Shown: positions 25,936 through 35,318, counted from the first letter of the stretch. The stretch is 64,000 nt of DNA from Limnohabitans sp. Rim47 (GCF_001517545.1 NZ_FBYA01000006.1:58335-122334); one strand, 5' to 3'. Translations and numbers: made by a program. Notes: generated by a model from the sequence alone, not told the origin.

Positions 25936-25964
25936 ACGGCGAACCCTCAGGTGTTCGCCGTTTT
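25936..25964. terminator. Terminator containing the sensor kinase stop codon
   Basis: ACGGCGAAC / GTTCGCCGT form a 9-bp stem followed by TTT on the plus strand. The stop codon of the convergent kinase gene (25947-25949) lies in the loop. It would end ilvE transcripts. Confidence 0.75.
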
Positions 25965-27305
25965 GCTTTGGGGCCTTTGGTCGAAACTCACCTCAAAACA
26001 CGCACCACCGCCAGGGCGATCTGCACACCGTACCCGCCCGCCGTGCCGCTCGGCAATCGATTTAACGAGCGACAGACCCAAACCCACACCGCCCACGCGC
26101 TCACTGGCACCCGGCAGCCGAAAAAACGGCTCAAAAATCCGCTCACGCCAAGCCTGTGGCACCCCCGGCCCGTGGTCGCACACACGGAGATGAACCTGCC
26201 GGCCTTGCTGCGCCAAAGACAAGGCCACGTCATCGCCGCGGTTGACGTGACCATCGATGCCGGTGGCACCATAGCGCCGCGCGTTCTCTAACAAATTGCG
26301 AACCATGCGCCGCAGCAACTTGGCCACGCCCTGCACCTCCAGCACCGACAGGCCGGGCGGCACCTCCAGCAAGGCCCCCACGCGGGCGCATTCTTCGGCA
26401 CACAGGCCCACCAAGTCCACTGCCTCGACCGTGCCAATGTCCGCTTCTTTGGCATCCAAACGGCTGGCCAACAAGATCTCATCAATCAGCTGATCGAGTT
26501 CGCTCATGTTGCGCAAAATTTCGGTGCGCGTGGCTTGGCGCGTGACGCTGTCGGCAACCGCCGTGTCCATCAGCTCCAGCCCCATGCGGATGCGGGCCAA
26601 AGGCGAGCGCAGCTCATGTGAGGCATTGGCCAGCAATGATTTTTGCGAGGCCATCAGCCCTTCGATGCGTTCGGCCGCCGCGTTGAAGCGCTCCGACAAA
26701 TCGGCCACTTCGTCATCGCCTTGCACCGGCACACGCACCGACAAATCGCCATCGCCCCAGCGCTGTACCCCACGCTGCAAGCCTTCAAGCCTTTGAGTCA
26801 GTCGCCGCACCACCGGGTACAAACCCAGCGCCACCGCCAACCCGATCAGCCCCAGCATCCAAAAAAAACCATAGGGCGGCTTGGCCCACCAAGGCGGCTC
26901 GTTGCGCACATGGGGTGGCATGCGTGCCGAACTGTGCGGTGAGTCTTGCTGCGACATGTGTGGCGACGCCATGCGCCCACCACGCGGATGGCCCATGTCG
27001 AACGGGTCTGCACGCTCCCCGTTGCGCTGAACACGCAACTGGAGTTGTTGCCCATCGGGCAAGGTCACGTCAAATTCAAGCGGCGCGCCGGGGCCAGGCG
27101 GCCGGGTCGAGGTGGACAGCACTTCGCCTTGGGCATCAAGCACCACCCATTCACGCGGCACGGGCGGCGGGTTGTTGTGCTCGACACTGGCACGCCAGGC
27201 CCAGCCCACCACCAGCATGAGCAAGGCCACGCCCACGACCACAGCCAGCCAAATGCGCAAATACAAATGACGCGACCATTGCCGTAACCAAGTGCGCAAG
27301 GCCAT
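25947..27305 (-). CDS. Sensor histidine kinase (OmpR-type partner)
   Basis: This 452-aa kinase has two membrane helices (about residues 17-38 and 148-168) around a periplasmic region rich in Met, His and Pro. A HAMP linker and a HisKA box ASHELRSPLARIRMG follow. The ATPase shows NLLENARRYG, DHGPGVP and GVGLGLSLVKSIAERHGG. The stretch HPRGGRMASPHM...HSSARMPPH could bind a metal, but that is speculative. Its start is 3 bp after the frameshifted regulator gene. Confidence 0.88.
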   Translation of the reverse strand: MALRTWLRQWSRHLYLRIWLAVVVGVALLMLVVGWAWRASVEHNNPPPVPREWVVLDAQGEVLSTSTRPPGPGAPLEFDVTLPDGQQLQLRVQRNGERADPFDMGHPRGGRMASPHMSQQDSPHSSARMPPHVRNEPPWWAKPPYGFFWMLGLIGLAVALGLYPVVRRLTQRLEGLQRGVQRWGDGDLSVRVPVQGDDEVADLSERFNAAAERIEGLMASQKSLLANASHELRSPLARIRMGLELMDTAVADSVTRQATRTEILRNMSELDQLIDEILLASRLDAKEADIGTVEAVDLVGLCAEECARVGALLEVPPGLSVLEVQGVAKLLRRMVRNLLENARRYGATGIDGHVNRGDDVALSLAQQGRQVHLRVCDHGPGVPQAWRERIFEPFFRLPGASERVGGVGLGLSLVKSIAERHGGRVRCADRPGGGACFEVSFDQRPQSKTANT

Positions 27306-27308
27306 GCG

Positions 27309-28011
27309 TCAGTCCTGCTGCCGGGCAAAGACATAGCCCACGCCGCGCACCGTCAAGATGCGCTGCGGCGCTTTGGGGTCGGCCTCGATGGCCGCACGGA
27401 TGCGGCCCATGTGCACGTCGATCGAGCGGTCAAACGCCTCCAGCTCACGCCCGCGCACGGCTTCCATGATCTGGTCGCGCGTGAGCACGCGGCCCGCGCG
27501 TTCGGCCAAAGCCACCAACACATCGTATTGGTAAGACGTCAGGTCGCAGGCCTGCCCGGCCACCGACACCCGCCGCGCATCGCGGTCGATTTCGAGCGAG
27601 CCAAACTGCATGACCTGGCTGCTGACTTCGGGGGGGGGCACTTTTGCGCCGCAAGATGGCCTTGATGCGGGCCAGCAACTCACGCGGCTCAAAGGGCTTG
27701 GGCAGGTAATCGTCGGCCCCCATTTCAAGCCCAATGATGCGGTCCATCGGGTCGCCTTTGGCGGTGAGCATGAGCACCGGCACTTGGCCCAAGGCCCCTG
27801 GCAAAGCGCGGATGCGTTGGCACACTTGAAGGCCGTCCATGTCGGGCAGCATTAAATCCAAAATGACCAAATCGACGCCCGCCGTTTGCAAACGGGCCAA
27901 ACCGCTTTGGGCATCGGGCGCGTGGCCCACACCAAAACCGTTTTGCCCCAGATAGTCAGACACCATGCCCGCCAAGCGGACATCGTCTTCGATCATCAAA
28001 AGTTCTTGCAT
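27309..28011 (-). pseudogene. OmpR-family response regulator, frameshifted at a G9 tract
   Basis: The receiver domain (Asp9, Asp10, phospho-acceptor Asp52 in VILDLMLPDMDG, Lys in PKPFEP) is read from the ATG at 28009-28011 to about 27640. The winged-helix DNA-binding domain (LTSYQYDVLVAL, SIDVHMGRIRAAI, TVRGVGYVF) is intact but one frame away. The switch falls on nine G at 27630-27638; eight would give one continuous protein of about 234 aa. It may be a phase-variable gene, a recent mutation or a base-calling error. An internal ATG at 27609-27611 could still express the DNA-binding domain alone. Confidence 0.85.
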
Positions 28012-28071
28012 GGCCTGATCATCGTCCGGGCTGTGGGGTTTGTCGTGTCGCTTGGGTAAAGATGGGTAAAT

Positions 28072-29418
28072 TCATGCCTTGGCGCTGGCATGCACCCGCG
28101 ACGCCAAGGCCACCAGCAGCAGCACCGGCACCCCCAGCCAAGCGGTGGCGGTGAAGAAACTGGCGTAGCCATAGGCATCGACAAAGTCCCCCGAAAAACC
28201 CGCCAAAAACTTGGGCAGCAGCAGCATCATCGAGCTGAGCAGCGCGTATTGCGTGGCCGAATATTGGATGTTGGTCAGCGAAGACAAGTAGGCAATGAAG
28301 GCCGCCGAAGCGATGCCACTGGCCAAGTTGTCGGCCGAGATCACCCAGACCAAGGCGCTCACATCGTGCCCCACGCCGCTGAGCCAGACAAACAGCAAAT
28401 TGCTGGCGGCGCTGAGCACCGCGCCCAGCATGAGGATGCGCATGACCCCCCAACGCGCCGACAAGACCCCGCCCACAAACGCGCCCACCAGCGTCATGAC
28501 CACACCATACACCTTGGTCACGCTGGCCACCTCGGCTTTGGTGAAACCCATGTCCACATAAAACGGGTTGGCCATGATGCCCATCACCACATCGCTGATG
28601 CGGTACACCGCGATCAAGCCCAGCACCAGCAGTGCCTGCCAGCGGTAACGTCGCCAAAAGTCGGCAAAGGGTTCGATCAATGCGCCCTTCACCCACTCGG
28701 CCACATTGCGGGCGGGCGGCATCGGTGCAGGCACTGGCTCGGGCGAGGCCAGCACCATCCACATGCCGGGCAACATGCTGGCCGCCATCACCAAATACGC
28801 CACTTGCCAGGCCGCTTGGGCATAGCCCGTGGTTTGCTCGCCTTGCGCCCATGCCGCAATCCACAACACACCCGCACCGGCCCAGATCATGGCCAGGCGA
28901 TACCCGGTTTGGTAACTGGCCGCCAAGGCCGCCTGTTCATGGACCGGGGCTGACTCGATGCGGTAGGCATCGAGCGCAATGTCTTGCGTGGCCGAGGCCA
29001 CCGCCACCGCCACCGCACAGGCCACCAAAGGCCCCAACAGCTGCGACGGGTCATTGAGCGCCATGCCCACCAAACCACCCACAATGACGGTTTGCGACAA
29101 CAGCAACCAACTGCGGCGACGCCCTAACTGGCGCGTGAGCCACGGAATGGGCATGCGGTCCACCAAAGGTGCCCACATCCACTTGACGCCATACGCCAAA
29201 CCCACCCAGCTCAAATAACCGATGGTGCTGCGGTCAATGCCCGCCTCGCGCAACCGAAAGCTCAAGGTGCCCAACACCAGCAACAGCGGCAAGCCCGCCG
29301 CAAAGCCCAGGGCCAACATGCGCAAGCTGGCGGGCTGCAGATACAAACGCAAAGCTTCGCGCCAGGTGCGCAGGGTGCTTGGCGCGGAGGTCTCAAGAGG
29401 GGGGGTGATTTCAGACAT
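28072..29418 (-). CDS. ampG: AmpG-like muropeptide permease (MFS)
   Basis: This 448-aa polytopic protein has about 12-14 hydrophobic helices. AmpG-type segments include GFAAGLPLLLVLGTLSFRLRE, WAPLVDRMPIPWLTRQLGRR and SATQDIALDAYRIE. AmpG imports anhydromuropeptides for cell-wall recycling. The ATG at 29416-29418 (MSEITPP) gives normal family length. It is divergent from the M48 peptidase gene with a 72-bp gap. Confidence 0.87.
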   Translation of the reverse strand: MSEITPPLETSAPSTLRTWREALRLYLQPASLRMLALGFAAGLPLLLVLGTLSFRLREAGIDRSTIGYLSWVGLAYGVKWMWAPLVDRMPIPWLTRQLGRRRSWLLLSQTVIVGGLVGMALNDPSQLLGPLVACAVAVAVASATQDIALDAYRIESAPVHEQAALAASYQTGYRLAMIWAGAGVLWIAAWAQGEQTTGYAQAAWQVAYLVMAASMLPGMWMVLASPEPVPAPMPPARNVAEWVKGALIEPFADFWRRYRWQALLVLGLIAVYRISDVVMGIMANPFYVDMGFTKAEVASVTKVYGVVMTLVGAFVGGVLSARWGVMRILMLGAVLSAASNLLFVWLSGVGHDVSALVWVISADNLASGIASAAFIAYLSSLTNIQYSATQYALLSSMMLLLPKFLAGFSGDFVDAYGYASFFTATAWLGVPVLLLVALASRVHASAKA

Positions 29419-29490
29419 GCGCCGATTATCGGATGCACCAGTCCGGCCTTGTTCACGGCGCATCTGGCCAGTCGCTATCATTTGCAAACC

Positions 29491-30378
29491 ATGTGCTTGA
29501 TTTGCGACCTCAAAACCCCCTCGGCCCTGCCCAGCGCTGCCACACCCGAAGCCCGCACGCCCCTGCCCACCGCGCCGCGCTGGCAAGCCCGCCGGGCATT
29601 CATGCTGGCAGCGGGCGCCACGGCCGCCGGCTCGGCCCTGGCCCAAGTCGACGTGGGCGCGGCCTCTGGCCTGCGCAAACTGGTTCCGGCTGAAACACTG
29701 GAATCTTCAGCCCGGCAGCAATACACGCAGGTGCTGGCCGAGGCCCGGGCCAAAGGTGCTCTGGCCCCCGACGGCCACCCGCAACTGCAACGCCTGCAAG
29801 CCATTGCCCAAAAGCTCATTCCCCACACCTCGCAATGGAACACACGATCGCGTGACTGGAAGTGGCAAGTCAACCTGATTGGCAGCAAACAAATCAACGC
29901 CTGGTGCATGCCCGGCGGCAAGATCGCCTTTTACACCGGCATCTTGGAGCAGCTCAGACTCAGCGATGACGAAGCGGCCATGATCATGGGACACGAGATG
30001 GCGCACGCCCTGCGTGAACACGCCCGCGAACGGCTGGCCAAAAGCCAAGCCACCAGCATCGGCCTGTCGATTGCGTCTCAGCTCTTGGGCTTGGGCTCTT
30101 TGGGCGATGCCGCGGCCAGCCTGGGCACTCAATTGCTCACCCTGAAGTACAGCCGGGACGACGAAACCGAATCAGACTTGGTGGGGCTGGAGATCGCCGC
30201 ACGCGGCGGCTACAAGCCCGAGGCCAGTGTCAGTCTGTGGCAAAAAATGCAAGCAACCAGTGGCAATGGCAGCCCTTCATTCCTGTCGACACACCCCAGC
30301 GGGGCCAACCGCATTCAAGAACTCCAAGCCAACTTGCCCAAGGTGCAACACCTGTACGAGCAGGCGCTCAAAGGCTGA
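29491..30378 (+). CDS. Exported M48 family metallopeptidase
   Basis: This 295-aa zinc peptidase has the motif HEMAH at residues 168-172 and the downstream Glu ligand in ETESDLVGLE. The N-terminus contains a twin-arginine-type signal, RRAFMLAAGATAAGSALA (residues 34-51), that suggests Tat export to the periplasm. The unusual Cys-rich start MCLICDLKTP precedes it. Function is probably envelope protein quality control, as for BepA-like proteases. Confidence 0.83.
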   Translation: MCLICDLKTPSALPSAATPEARTPLPTAPRWQARRAFMLAAGATAAGSALAQVDVGAASGLRKLVPAETLESSARQQYTQVLAEARAKGALAPDGHPQLQRLQAIAQKLIPHTSQWNTRSRDWKWQVNLIGSKQINAWCMPGGKIAFYTGILEQLRLSDDEAAMIMGHEMAHALREHARERLAKSQATSIGLSIASQLLGLGSLGDAAASLGTQLLTLKYSRDDETESDLVGLEIAARGGYKPEASVSLWQKMQATSGNGSPSFLSTHPSGANRIQELQANLPKVQHLYEQALKG

Positions 30379-30407
30379 GTTTGACAAGCGCATAAGCACC
30401 AGTGGCT

Positions 30408-30436
30408 GTCATTCCCGACTGGATCGGGAATCCATG
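30408..30436. repeat. REP-like hairpin element (copy 3)
   Basis: It begins GTCATTCCCGA, has an 8-bp perfect stem (ATTCCCGA / TCGGGAAT) and ends ATCCATG. It lies in the 61-bp gap between the converging M48 and MBL genes. Its ends match the copies at 16648 and 19216. Confidence 0.75.
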
Positions 30437-30439
30437 CCT

Positions 30440-31081
30440 TCAGACATCCCGCACATAAGGGTTCGACTGGCGTTCACGCCCGAAGGTGCTTTCAGGGCCA
30501 TGCCCGGGAATGAACACAGTGTCATTGCCCATGGGCCACAGCCGCTCGGTGATGCTGGCGATCAAATCATCGTGATTGCCTTGCGGAAAATCGGTGCGCC
30601 CGATGCTGCCGGCAAACAGCACATCGCCCACAAAAGCACGCTGGATCTCTGGCGAATAAAACACCACATGGCCCGGTGTGTGTCCTGGGCAGTGGCGCAC
30701 CTGCAAGGTGTGCGCACCCAAGGTGACGGTGTCGCCATCGGCCAGCCAGCGCGTGGGTTTGAAGACCCGCGCAGGTGGAAAGCCATAGGCCGCAGCCGCT
30801 GCAGGCAAGCCATCGATCCAGAACTGGTCCGCCGGGTGCGGCCCAATGATCGGCAAGCCGCCCAATTGCTCAGCCAAGTCGGCCGTGCCCGATGCGTGGT
30901 CCACGTGGCCGTGGGTGATCCAGATCTGCTCCAGCTGAAGGCCTCGCGTTTTGACCGCGGCCAAAATCAAATCGAGATTGCCCCCCGGGTCCACCACCGC
31001 CGCTTGGCGGGTTTGGTCGTCCCAAATCAGGGAGCAATTTTGCTGGAAAGGGGTAACGGGGATGGTTTGGTATTGCAGCAT
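30440..31081 (-). CDS. MBL-fold hydrolase (glyoxalase II/YcbL-like)
   Basis: This 213-aa metallo-beta-lactamase-fold protein has the motif THGHVDHASG, the further metal His in CPGHTPGHV, Asp in FVGDVLFAGSIGRTD and the last His in PGHGPES. The family hydrolyses thioesters such as S-lactoylglutathione. The start at 31081 (MLQYQTIPV) matches family N-termini. Confidence 0.88.
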   Translation of the reverse strand: MLQYQTIPVTPFQQNCSLIWDDQTRQAAVVDPGGNLDLILAAVKTRGLQLEQIWITHGHVDHASGTADLAEQLGGLPIIGPHPADQFWIDGLPAAAAAYGFPPARVFKPTRWLADGDTVTLGAHTLQVRHCPGHTPGHVVFYSPEIQRAFVGDVLFAGSIGRTDFPQGNHDDLIASITERLWPMGNDTVFIPGHGPESTFGRERQSNPYVRDV

Positions 31082-31153
31082 GTGAGAATTATCAGGGATG
31101 CGATTGCGCCCGTCTCTCGAGGTCGGGGTGTACAGTGCGCCCAGCCAGCGCCT

Positions 31154-31906
31154 TTGAACTTCGGCCTTTGCGCTGCACCGATTGCCCTTTTGCACACCTC
31201 TTTTCCCGGCTACCTGACCAAACAGGAAAGCATCGCGGTTTTGGGCGTGGATGACTTGCTCATCCGCTCCCTGCTCGACAAAAACCAATTCCACGACCCC
31301 TTGGACGAGGCCCTGAATTTGGGCATTTCTTCGGCCACTTGGCCTTTGTTTGGCCTGCTGTGGCCATCGGGTCAGCGCATGGCTGAGCGCATGGCCAAGC
31401 GGCCCGTGACGGGCGAGCGCATTCTGGAGATTGGCTGCGGCCTGGGTTTGTCCAGCCTGGTGGCGCATCGGCGCGGGGCCAATGTCACGGCCAGTGACTG
31501 CCACCCGTTGACCCACGCCTTTCTCGATGAAAACACCCTATTGAATGGCCTGCCACCGATGACTTACCGCCATGGTTTATGGGGCACCGCTGCGCTGCGT
31601 GAAGACGGCTTGCCAGTGCTGACGTCGGCAAAAGATGCCGGAGTGAACGGCCTTTTTGACCTGATTGTGGGCAGCGACATTTTGTACGAGCGCGACGACG
31701 AGGGCACGCTGGCAAGCTTCATCAATACCCATGCCGCACGGGTTTCGGAAATTTGGGTGGTGGACCCGAATCGGGGCAACAGGTCAGCGTTTCACAAGCA
31801 CATGGCGCGTGTGGGCTTTGCCATGCACGAGCAGGTGCTGGACCAGTCCGCCCATTCAGATGCCCTGGCCTACAAGGGGCGCATGCTGACCTATACACGG
31901 GGTTGA
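31154..31906 (+). CDS. Class I SAM-dependent methyltransferase (start uncertain)
   Basis: The protein has motif I ILEIGCGLGLSS and FDLIVGSDILYERDD in a Rossmann-like methyltransferase domain, preceded by FPGYLTKQESIAVLG. The substrate is unknown; the family includes protein-lysine methyltransferases. The frame is open far upstream without an ATG. A TTG at 31154 or 31190 is the best available start in frame. An ATG at 31098 lies in another frame and meets a stop at 31155-31157, so a frameshift near the N-terminus is possible. Confidence 0.72.
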   Translation: MNFGLCAAPIALLHTSFPGYLTKQESIAVLGVDDLLIRSLLDKNQFHDPLDEALNLGISSATWPLFGLLWPSGQRMAERMAKRPVTGERILEIGCGLGLSSLVAHRRGANVTASDCHPLTHAFLDENTLLNGLPPMTYRHGLWGTAALREDGLPVLTSAKDAGVNGLFDLIVGSDILYERDDEGTLASFINTHAARVSEIWVVDPNRGNRSAFHKHMARVGFAMHEQVLDQSAHSDALAYKGRMLTYTRG

Positions 31907-32067
31907 GCTGAACACGGGCCTGACTTGTGTGCAAGGCAAATGTGCACCAAATGCTGGCAAGGGCTTGAGTGTCACGATCTGGATGTATCGGCGTAGGCAA
32001 GCGGCTTGGTTTAAGCTGACGACCCTGTTAAATGGCCAAGTTTCATGGCCAAACCGAAAGCACAACG

Positions 32068-33126
32068 ATGACCTCTCCCCTGAAAGTGGGCCTTTTGGGC
32101 TTTGGCTATGCCAGCGCCACTTTTCATGCACCACTGATTGCCGCTGTGCCGGGTTTGCAGTTGACGGCCATCGCCAGCAGCCGTGCGCAAGACGTGCACG
32201 CCGCTTGGCCCGGCGTGGCGGTATGCGACAGCCCCGAGCAATTGATCGCGCGACCCGACATTGACTTGGTGGTAGTGGCCACGCCCAACAACACCCATGC
32301 CCCACTGGCTGCTTTAGCGCTGCAAGCGGGCAAGCATGTAGTGGTCGATAAGCCCTTTACCCTGAATGTGCCAGAGGCCCGCGACCTGATCTTGTTGGCC
32401 AAGCAGCAAGCGCGTTTGTTGTCGGTCTTTCACAACCGACGCTGGGATGGGGATTTCTTGTCGCTGCAAGCTTTGCTGCGCAGCGGCACGCTGGGTCGCA
32501 TCGTGCATTTTGAATCTCACTTTGACCGCTATCGCCCACTGGTGCCGCAGCGCTGGCGCGACTCTGGAGAGCCCGGCAGCGGCCTGTGGTACGACTTGGG
32601 GCCGCATTTGCTGGACCAGGCATTGCAGTTGTTTGGCCCACCCCAAGCGCTTTCACTGGACTGGGCACGCCAGCGTGAGAACAGCCGCGCCGACGATTGG
32701 TTTCATGCGCTTTTGCATTACGGCGATTTGAAGGTGGTGCTGCACGCCAGTGCCTTGACCGCCCATGTGGCCCCCCGCTTCACCGTGCATGGCACCGAGG
32801 GGTCGATGCTCAAGTGGGGGCTGGACACCCAAGAGGCCGCATTGAAGGCGGGCCAGCGCCCACCCCAAGCCCATTGGGGCGTTGACCCTGAGCCCCTGCG
32901 CTTGACGCTGTCAGACGCGCAGCAACAACTGAGCGAAAGCACGCAAATGGGCATGCCCGGCGATTACACGCGCTATTACGCGGGCATTCGCGATGCAGTG
33001 CAATGCGGCGCGGTCAACCCAGTGCCCGCCGAAGAAGCGCTGCGGGTGATGGAACTGATCGAGCTGGGTCAGCGCAGCGCCACCGAAGGGCGGCGCATGG
33101 CCGTGGCCTTGCGCTCAAAGGTCTAA
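32068..33126 (+). CDS. Gfo/Idh/MocA family oxidoreductase
   Basis: This 352-aa NAD(P)-dependent oxidoreductase has the N-terminal Rossmann segment KVGLLGFGYASATFHAPLI. The family EKP-type motif appears as VVVDKPFTLNVPEA. A C-terminal alpha/beta domain with GLWYDLGPHLLDQAL follows. It resembles YdgJ-type enzymes; the substrate is probably a sugar or polyol but is not readable. The ATG at 32068 is chosen over one at 32032. Its end overlaps xthA by 12 bp, tail to tail. Confidence 0.85.
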   Translation: MTSPLKVGLLGFGYASATFHAPLIAAVPGLQLTAIASSRAQDVHAAWPGVAVCDSPEQLIARPDIDLVVVATPNNTHAPLAALALQAGKHVVVDKPFTLNVPEARDLILLAKQQARLLSVFHNRRWDGDFLSLQALLRSGTLGRIVHFESHFDRYRPLVPQRWRDSGEPGSGLWYDLGPHLLDQALQLFGPPQALSLDWARQRENSRADDWFHALLHYGDLKVVLHASALTAHVAPRFTVHGTEGSMLKWGLDTQEAALKAGQRPPQAHWGVDPEPLRLTLSDAQQQLSESTQMGMPGDYTRYYAGIRDAVQCGAVNPVPAEEALRVMELIELGQRSATEGRRMAVALRSKV

Positions 33127-33918
33127 GTCGTATTCGATCGTGATCGGCGCGTGGTCCGAAAACTTTTGGTCTTTGTAAATCGATTCGGTTCGGGCTTTTT
33201 CAGCCAAGGCCGGGGTGGCGAGGTGGTAGTCCAGCCGCCAGCCCACGTTCTTGGCATAGGCCTGGCCCCGGTTGCTCCACCAGGTGTAGCAAGCGTCGGT
33301 GGTGTCGGGCTGGAGGCGGCGGTACACATCCGCGATGCCCCCGGTGGTGGTGAGCTGCGTCATCCAGGCACGCTCTTCGGGCAAAAACCCGCTGTTTTTG
33401 AGGTTGCCCTTCCAGTTCTTGAGGTCGGCCTCTTGGTGCGCGATGTTCACATCACTGCACACCACAAAGTCGCGCTCGGCTTTGAGAGCCATGAGGTGCG
33501 GGTACATCTTGTCCAAAAATCGGAACTTGGCCTCTTGCCGCTCAGGCCCCGATGAACCACTGGGAAAGTAACTGCTGATGATGGACAGCTTGCGGCTGGG
33601 CGTGTCAAAACGCAGCTCGACATAGCGGCCTTCGGCGTCGAACTCGCCACCGTCAAAACCCACGACCACATCGCTGGGCTCATGCCGGGTGTACACGCCC
33701 ACGCCGGAATAGCCTTTTTTCTGGGCAAACTGAAAGTGGCCTTTCAGGCCTGCAATGTCTTCAAATTTCCCTGCGACATCGGCCGCTTGGGCTTTGACTT
33801 CTTGCACGCAAATACAATCTGGCTTTTCTTGCGCCAACCAAGCTTCGACCCCTTTGGTCGTGGCTGAACGGATGCCGTTGAGGTTGAGGCTGGTGAGTTT
33901 GAACAAGGATTTCCCCAT
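33115..33918 (-). CDS. xthA: Exodeoxyribonuclease III (AP endonuclease)
   Basis: This 267-aa endonuclease/exonuclease/phosphatase-fold enzyme cleaves at abasic sites in base excision repair. LNLNGIRSA, the metal Glu in CVQEVKAQ, SDVNIAHQEADLKN, WRLDYHLAT and the catalytic SDHAPITIEYDL are intact. The start codon shares two bases with the divergent pyrE ATG, and no strong ribosome site precedes it. A TTG four codons in is an alternative. Confidence 0.93.
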   Translation of the reverse strand: MGKSLFKLTSLNLNGIRSATTKGVEAWLAQEKPDCICVQEVKAQAADVAGKFEDIAGLKGHFQFAQKKGYSGVGVYTRHEPSDVVVGFDGGEFDAEGRYVELRFDTPSRKLSIISSYFPSGSSGPERQEAKFRFLDKMYPHLMALKAERDFVVCSDVNIAHQEADLKNWKGNLKNSGFLPEERAWMTQLTTTGGIADVYRRLQPDTTDACYTWWSNRGQAYAKNVGWRLDYHLATPALAEKARTESIYKDQKFSDHAPITIEYDLDL

Positions 33919-34621
33919 GGTGACAGGACAGGCAAGCAGCGCCGAGATGCAGGCGCTCGCTCAAGAATTTGTGCAATTTGCGGTCGACTCGGGCGTGCTG
34001 CGCTTTGGCGAATTCAAGACCAAAGCCGGGCGCATGAGCCCCTATTTTTTCAACGCCGGGCTGTTTGACGACGGCGCCAAGCTGAGTCGACTCGCGCAAT
34101 TCTATGCAAAAGCCCTGTTGGCCAGCGGCATCGAATTCGACATGATCTTTGGTCCTGCCTACAAAGGCATTCCGCTGGGCGCGGCGGTCTCGGTAGAACT
34201 GGCCCGCTTGGGCAAGAACGTGCCTTTCGCCTACAACCGCAAAGAAGCCAAAGACCACGGCGAAGGCGGCAGTTTGGTGGGTGCGCCACTCAAGGGCCGC
34301 GTGCTGATCGTGGACGATGTGATGAGCGCGGGCACCGCCGCACGCGAGTCGATTGCGCTGATTCAGGCCGCTGGTGCCACGCCCCACGCGATTGCCATTG
34401 CCCTAGACCGTCAAGAAATGGCCACCGAAAAGCAGGCCGACGGCTCGGTGCAAGACGTGCCCCACAGCGCCGTGCAGTACGTGCGCGGCACACTGGGCAT
34501 GCAGGTCTGCACGATTGCTCAACTGTCTGATTTGTTGGCTTATCTGTCGAACCAGGGCGGCAACGCGCTGGCCGAACATCTGCCCAAAGTTCAAGCTTAT
34601 CGTGACCGTTACGGCGTTTGA
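33917..34621 (+). CDS. pyrE: Orotate phosphoribosyltransferase
   Basis: This 234-aa enzyme joins orotate and PRPP in pyrimidine synthesis. The PRPP loop VLIVDDVMSAGTAARES, the KTKAGRMSPYFFNAGLFDDG region and the flexible-loop FAYNRKEAKDHGEGG are all present. AAGGA lies 8 bp before the ATG. It is divergent from xthA, with the two start codons overlapping in CATG. Confidence 0.95.
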   Translation: MVTGQASSAEMQALAQEFVQFAVDSGVLRFGEFKTKAGRMSPYFFNAGLFDDGAKLSRLAQFYAKALLASGIEFDMIFGPAYKGIPLGAAVSVELARLGKNVPFAYNRKEAKDHGEGGSLVGAPLKGRVLIVDDVMSAGTAARESIALIQAAGATPHAIAIALDRQEMATEKQADGSVQDVPHSAVQYVRGTLGMQVCTIAQLSDLLAYLSNQGGNALAEHLPKVQAYRDRYGV

Positions 34622-34675
34622 TTAAACAAAGATACTCAATAAAGCCATTGCCCGCGCACGGTTGGAGCGGTTATT

Positions 34676-35266
34676 ATGGGCGGTTATTCCACAAAATCTT
34701 ATATCGTGAAATTTAAGCCCCTTGCCACCGCTGTCAGTTTGCTGCTGGCGTTCACCATGGTTTTTGCCGCGCCTGCAGACGAGCAGGCGGCAGAAGTCAA
34801 GCGGATGTCAGAACTGGCCAGCTTGATGCAACTGGGCGACCAAATGAAAAACAGCGTCGGCGAAAAAACCGACCAAATGCTTGGTAAAGCCATGGGCTTG
34901 CTGGGCGTGCCTTACAAACGCGGCGGCAGTTCTACCGAAACTGGCTTTGACTGCAGCGGATTCGTGCGCTACATGTATGAAACATCCGTTGGGCGCTTGT
35001 TGCCACGGCGTGCAGATGAGCAAGCAGCGGCGACAGACAAAATCGATCGCAATGAACTCAACCCGGGCGATCTGGTTTTCTTCAACACCATGCGTCGCAC
35101 GTTCAGCCATGTAGGCATTTACCTTGGCGATGGCAAATTCATCCATGCACCCAGCGCCGGCAAAACGGTGCGCGTGGATGATTTGCGCGCGGCTTACTGG
35201 ACCAAACGTTTTACCGGCGCCCGCCGAGTCAAAGAAACACCTGCAACCGACAGTCCCAGCCGCTGA
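34676..35266 (+). CDS. NlpC/P60 (C40) cysteine peptidase, exported
   Basis: This 196-aa cell-wall hydrolase has a signal peptide (LATAVSLLLAFTMVFAAPA) and a linker of about 50 residues. The C40 domain shows catalytic Cys in FDCSGFVRY, His in SHVGIYLG and the third polar site in FIHAPSAG. It would cut peptidoglycan peptide stems. The ATG at 34676 has GGAG upstream; a GTG at 34706 would give a cleaner signal peptide. Confidence 0.87.
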   Translation: MGGYSTKSYIVKFKPLATAVSLLLAFTMVFAAPADEQAAEVKRMSELASLMQLGDQMKNSVGEKTDQMLGKAMGLLGVPYKRGGSSTETGFDCSGFVRYMYETSVGRLLPRRADEQAAATDKIDRNELNPGDLVFFNTMRRTFSHVGIYLGDGKFIHAPSAGKTVRVDDLRAAYWTKRFTGARRVKETPATDSPSR

Positions 35267-35283
35267 ATCCGTCTTTCAGAAAC

Positions 35284-35308
35284 AAAAACGCCACCGCGAA
35301 GGGTGGCG
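35284..35308 (-). terminator. Terminator of tRNA-Arg
   Basis: CGCCACC / GGTGGCG form a 7-bp stem. On the minus strand it is followed by TTTTTG, 11 bp after the CCA end of the tRNA. Confidence 0.8.
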
Positions 35309-35318
35309 AAGTTGAGTT

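Noticed and set aside
30227..31153. N-terminal extension of the methyltransferase frame
   Set aside because: It runs antisense through the complete MBL hydrolase gene and lacks conserved sequence.
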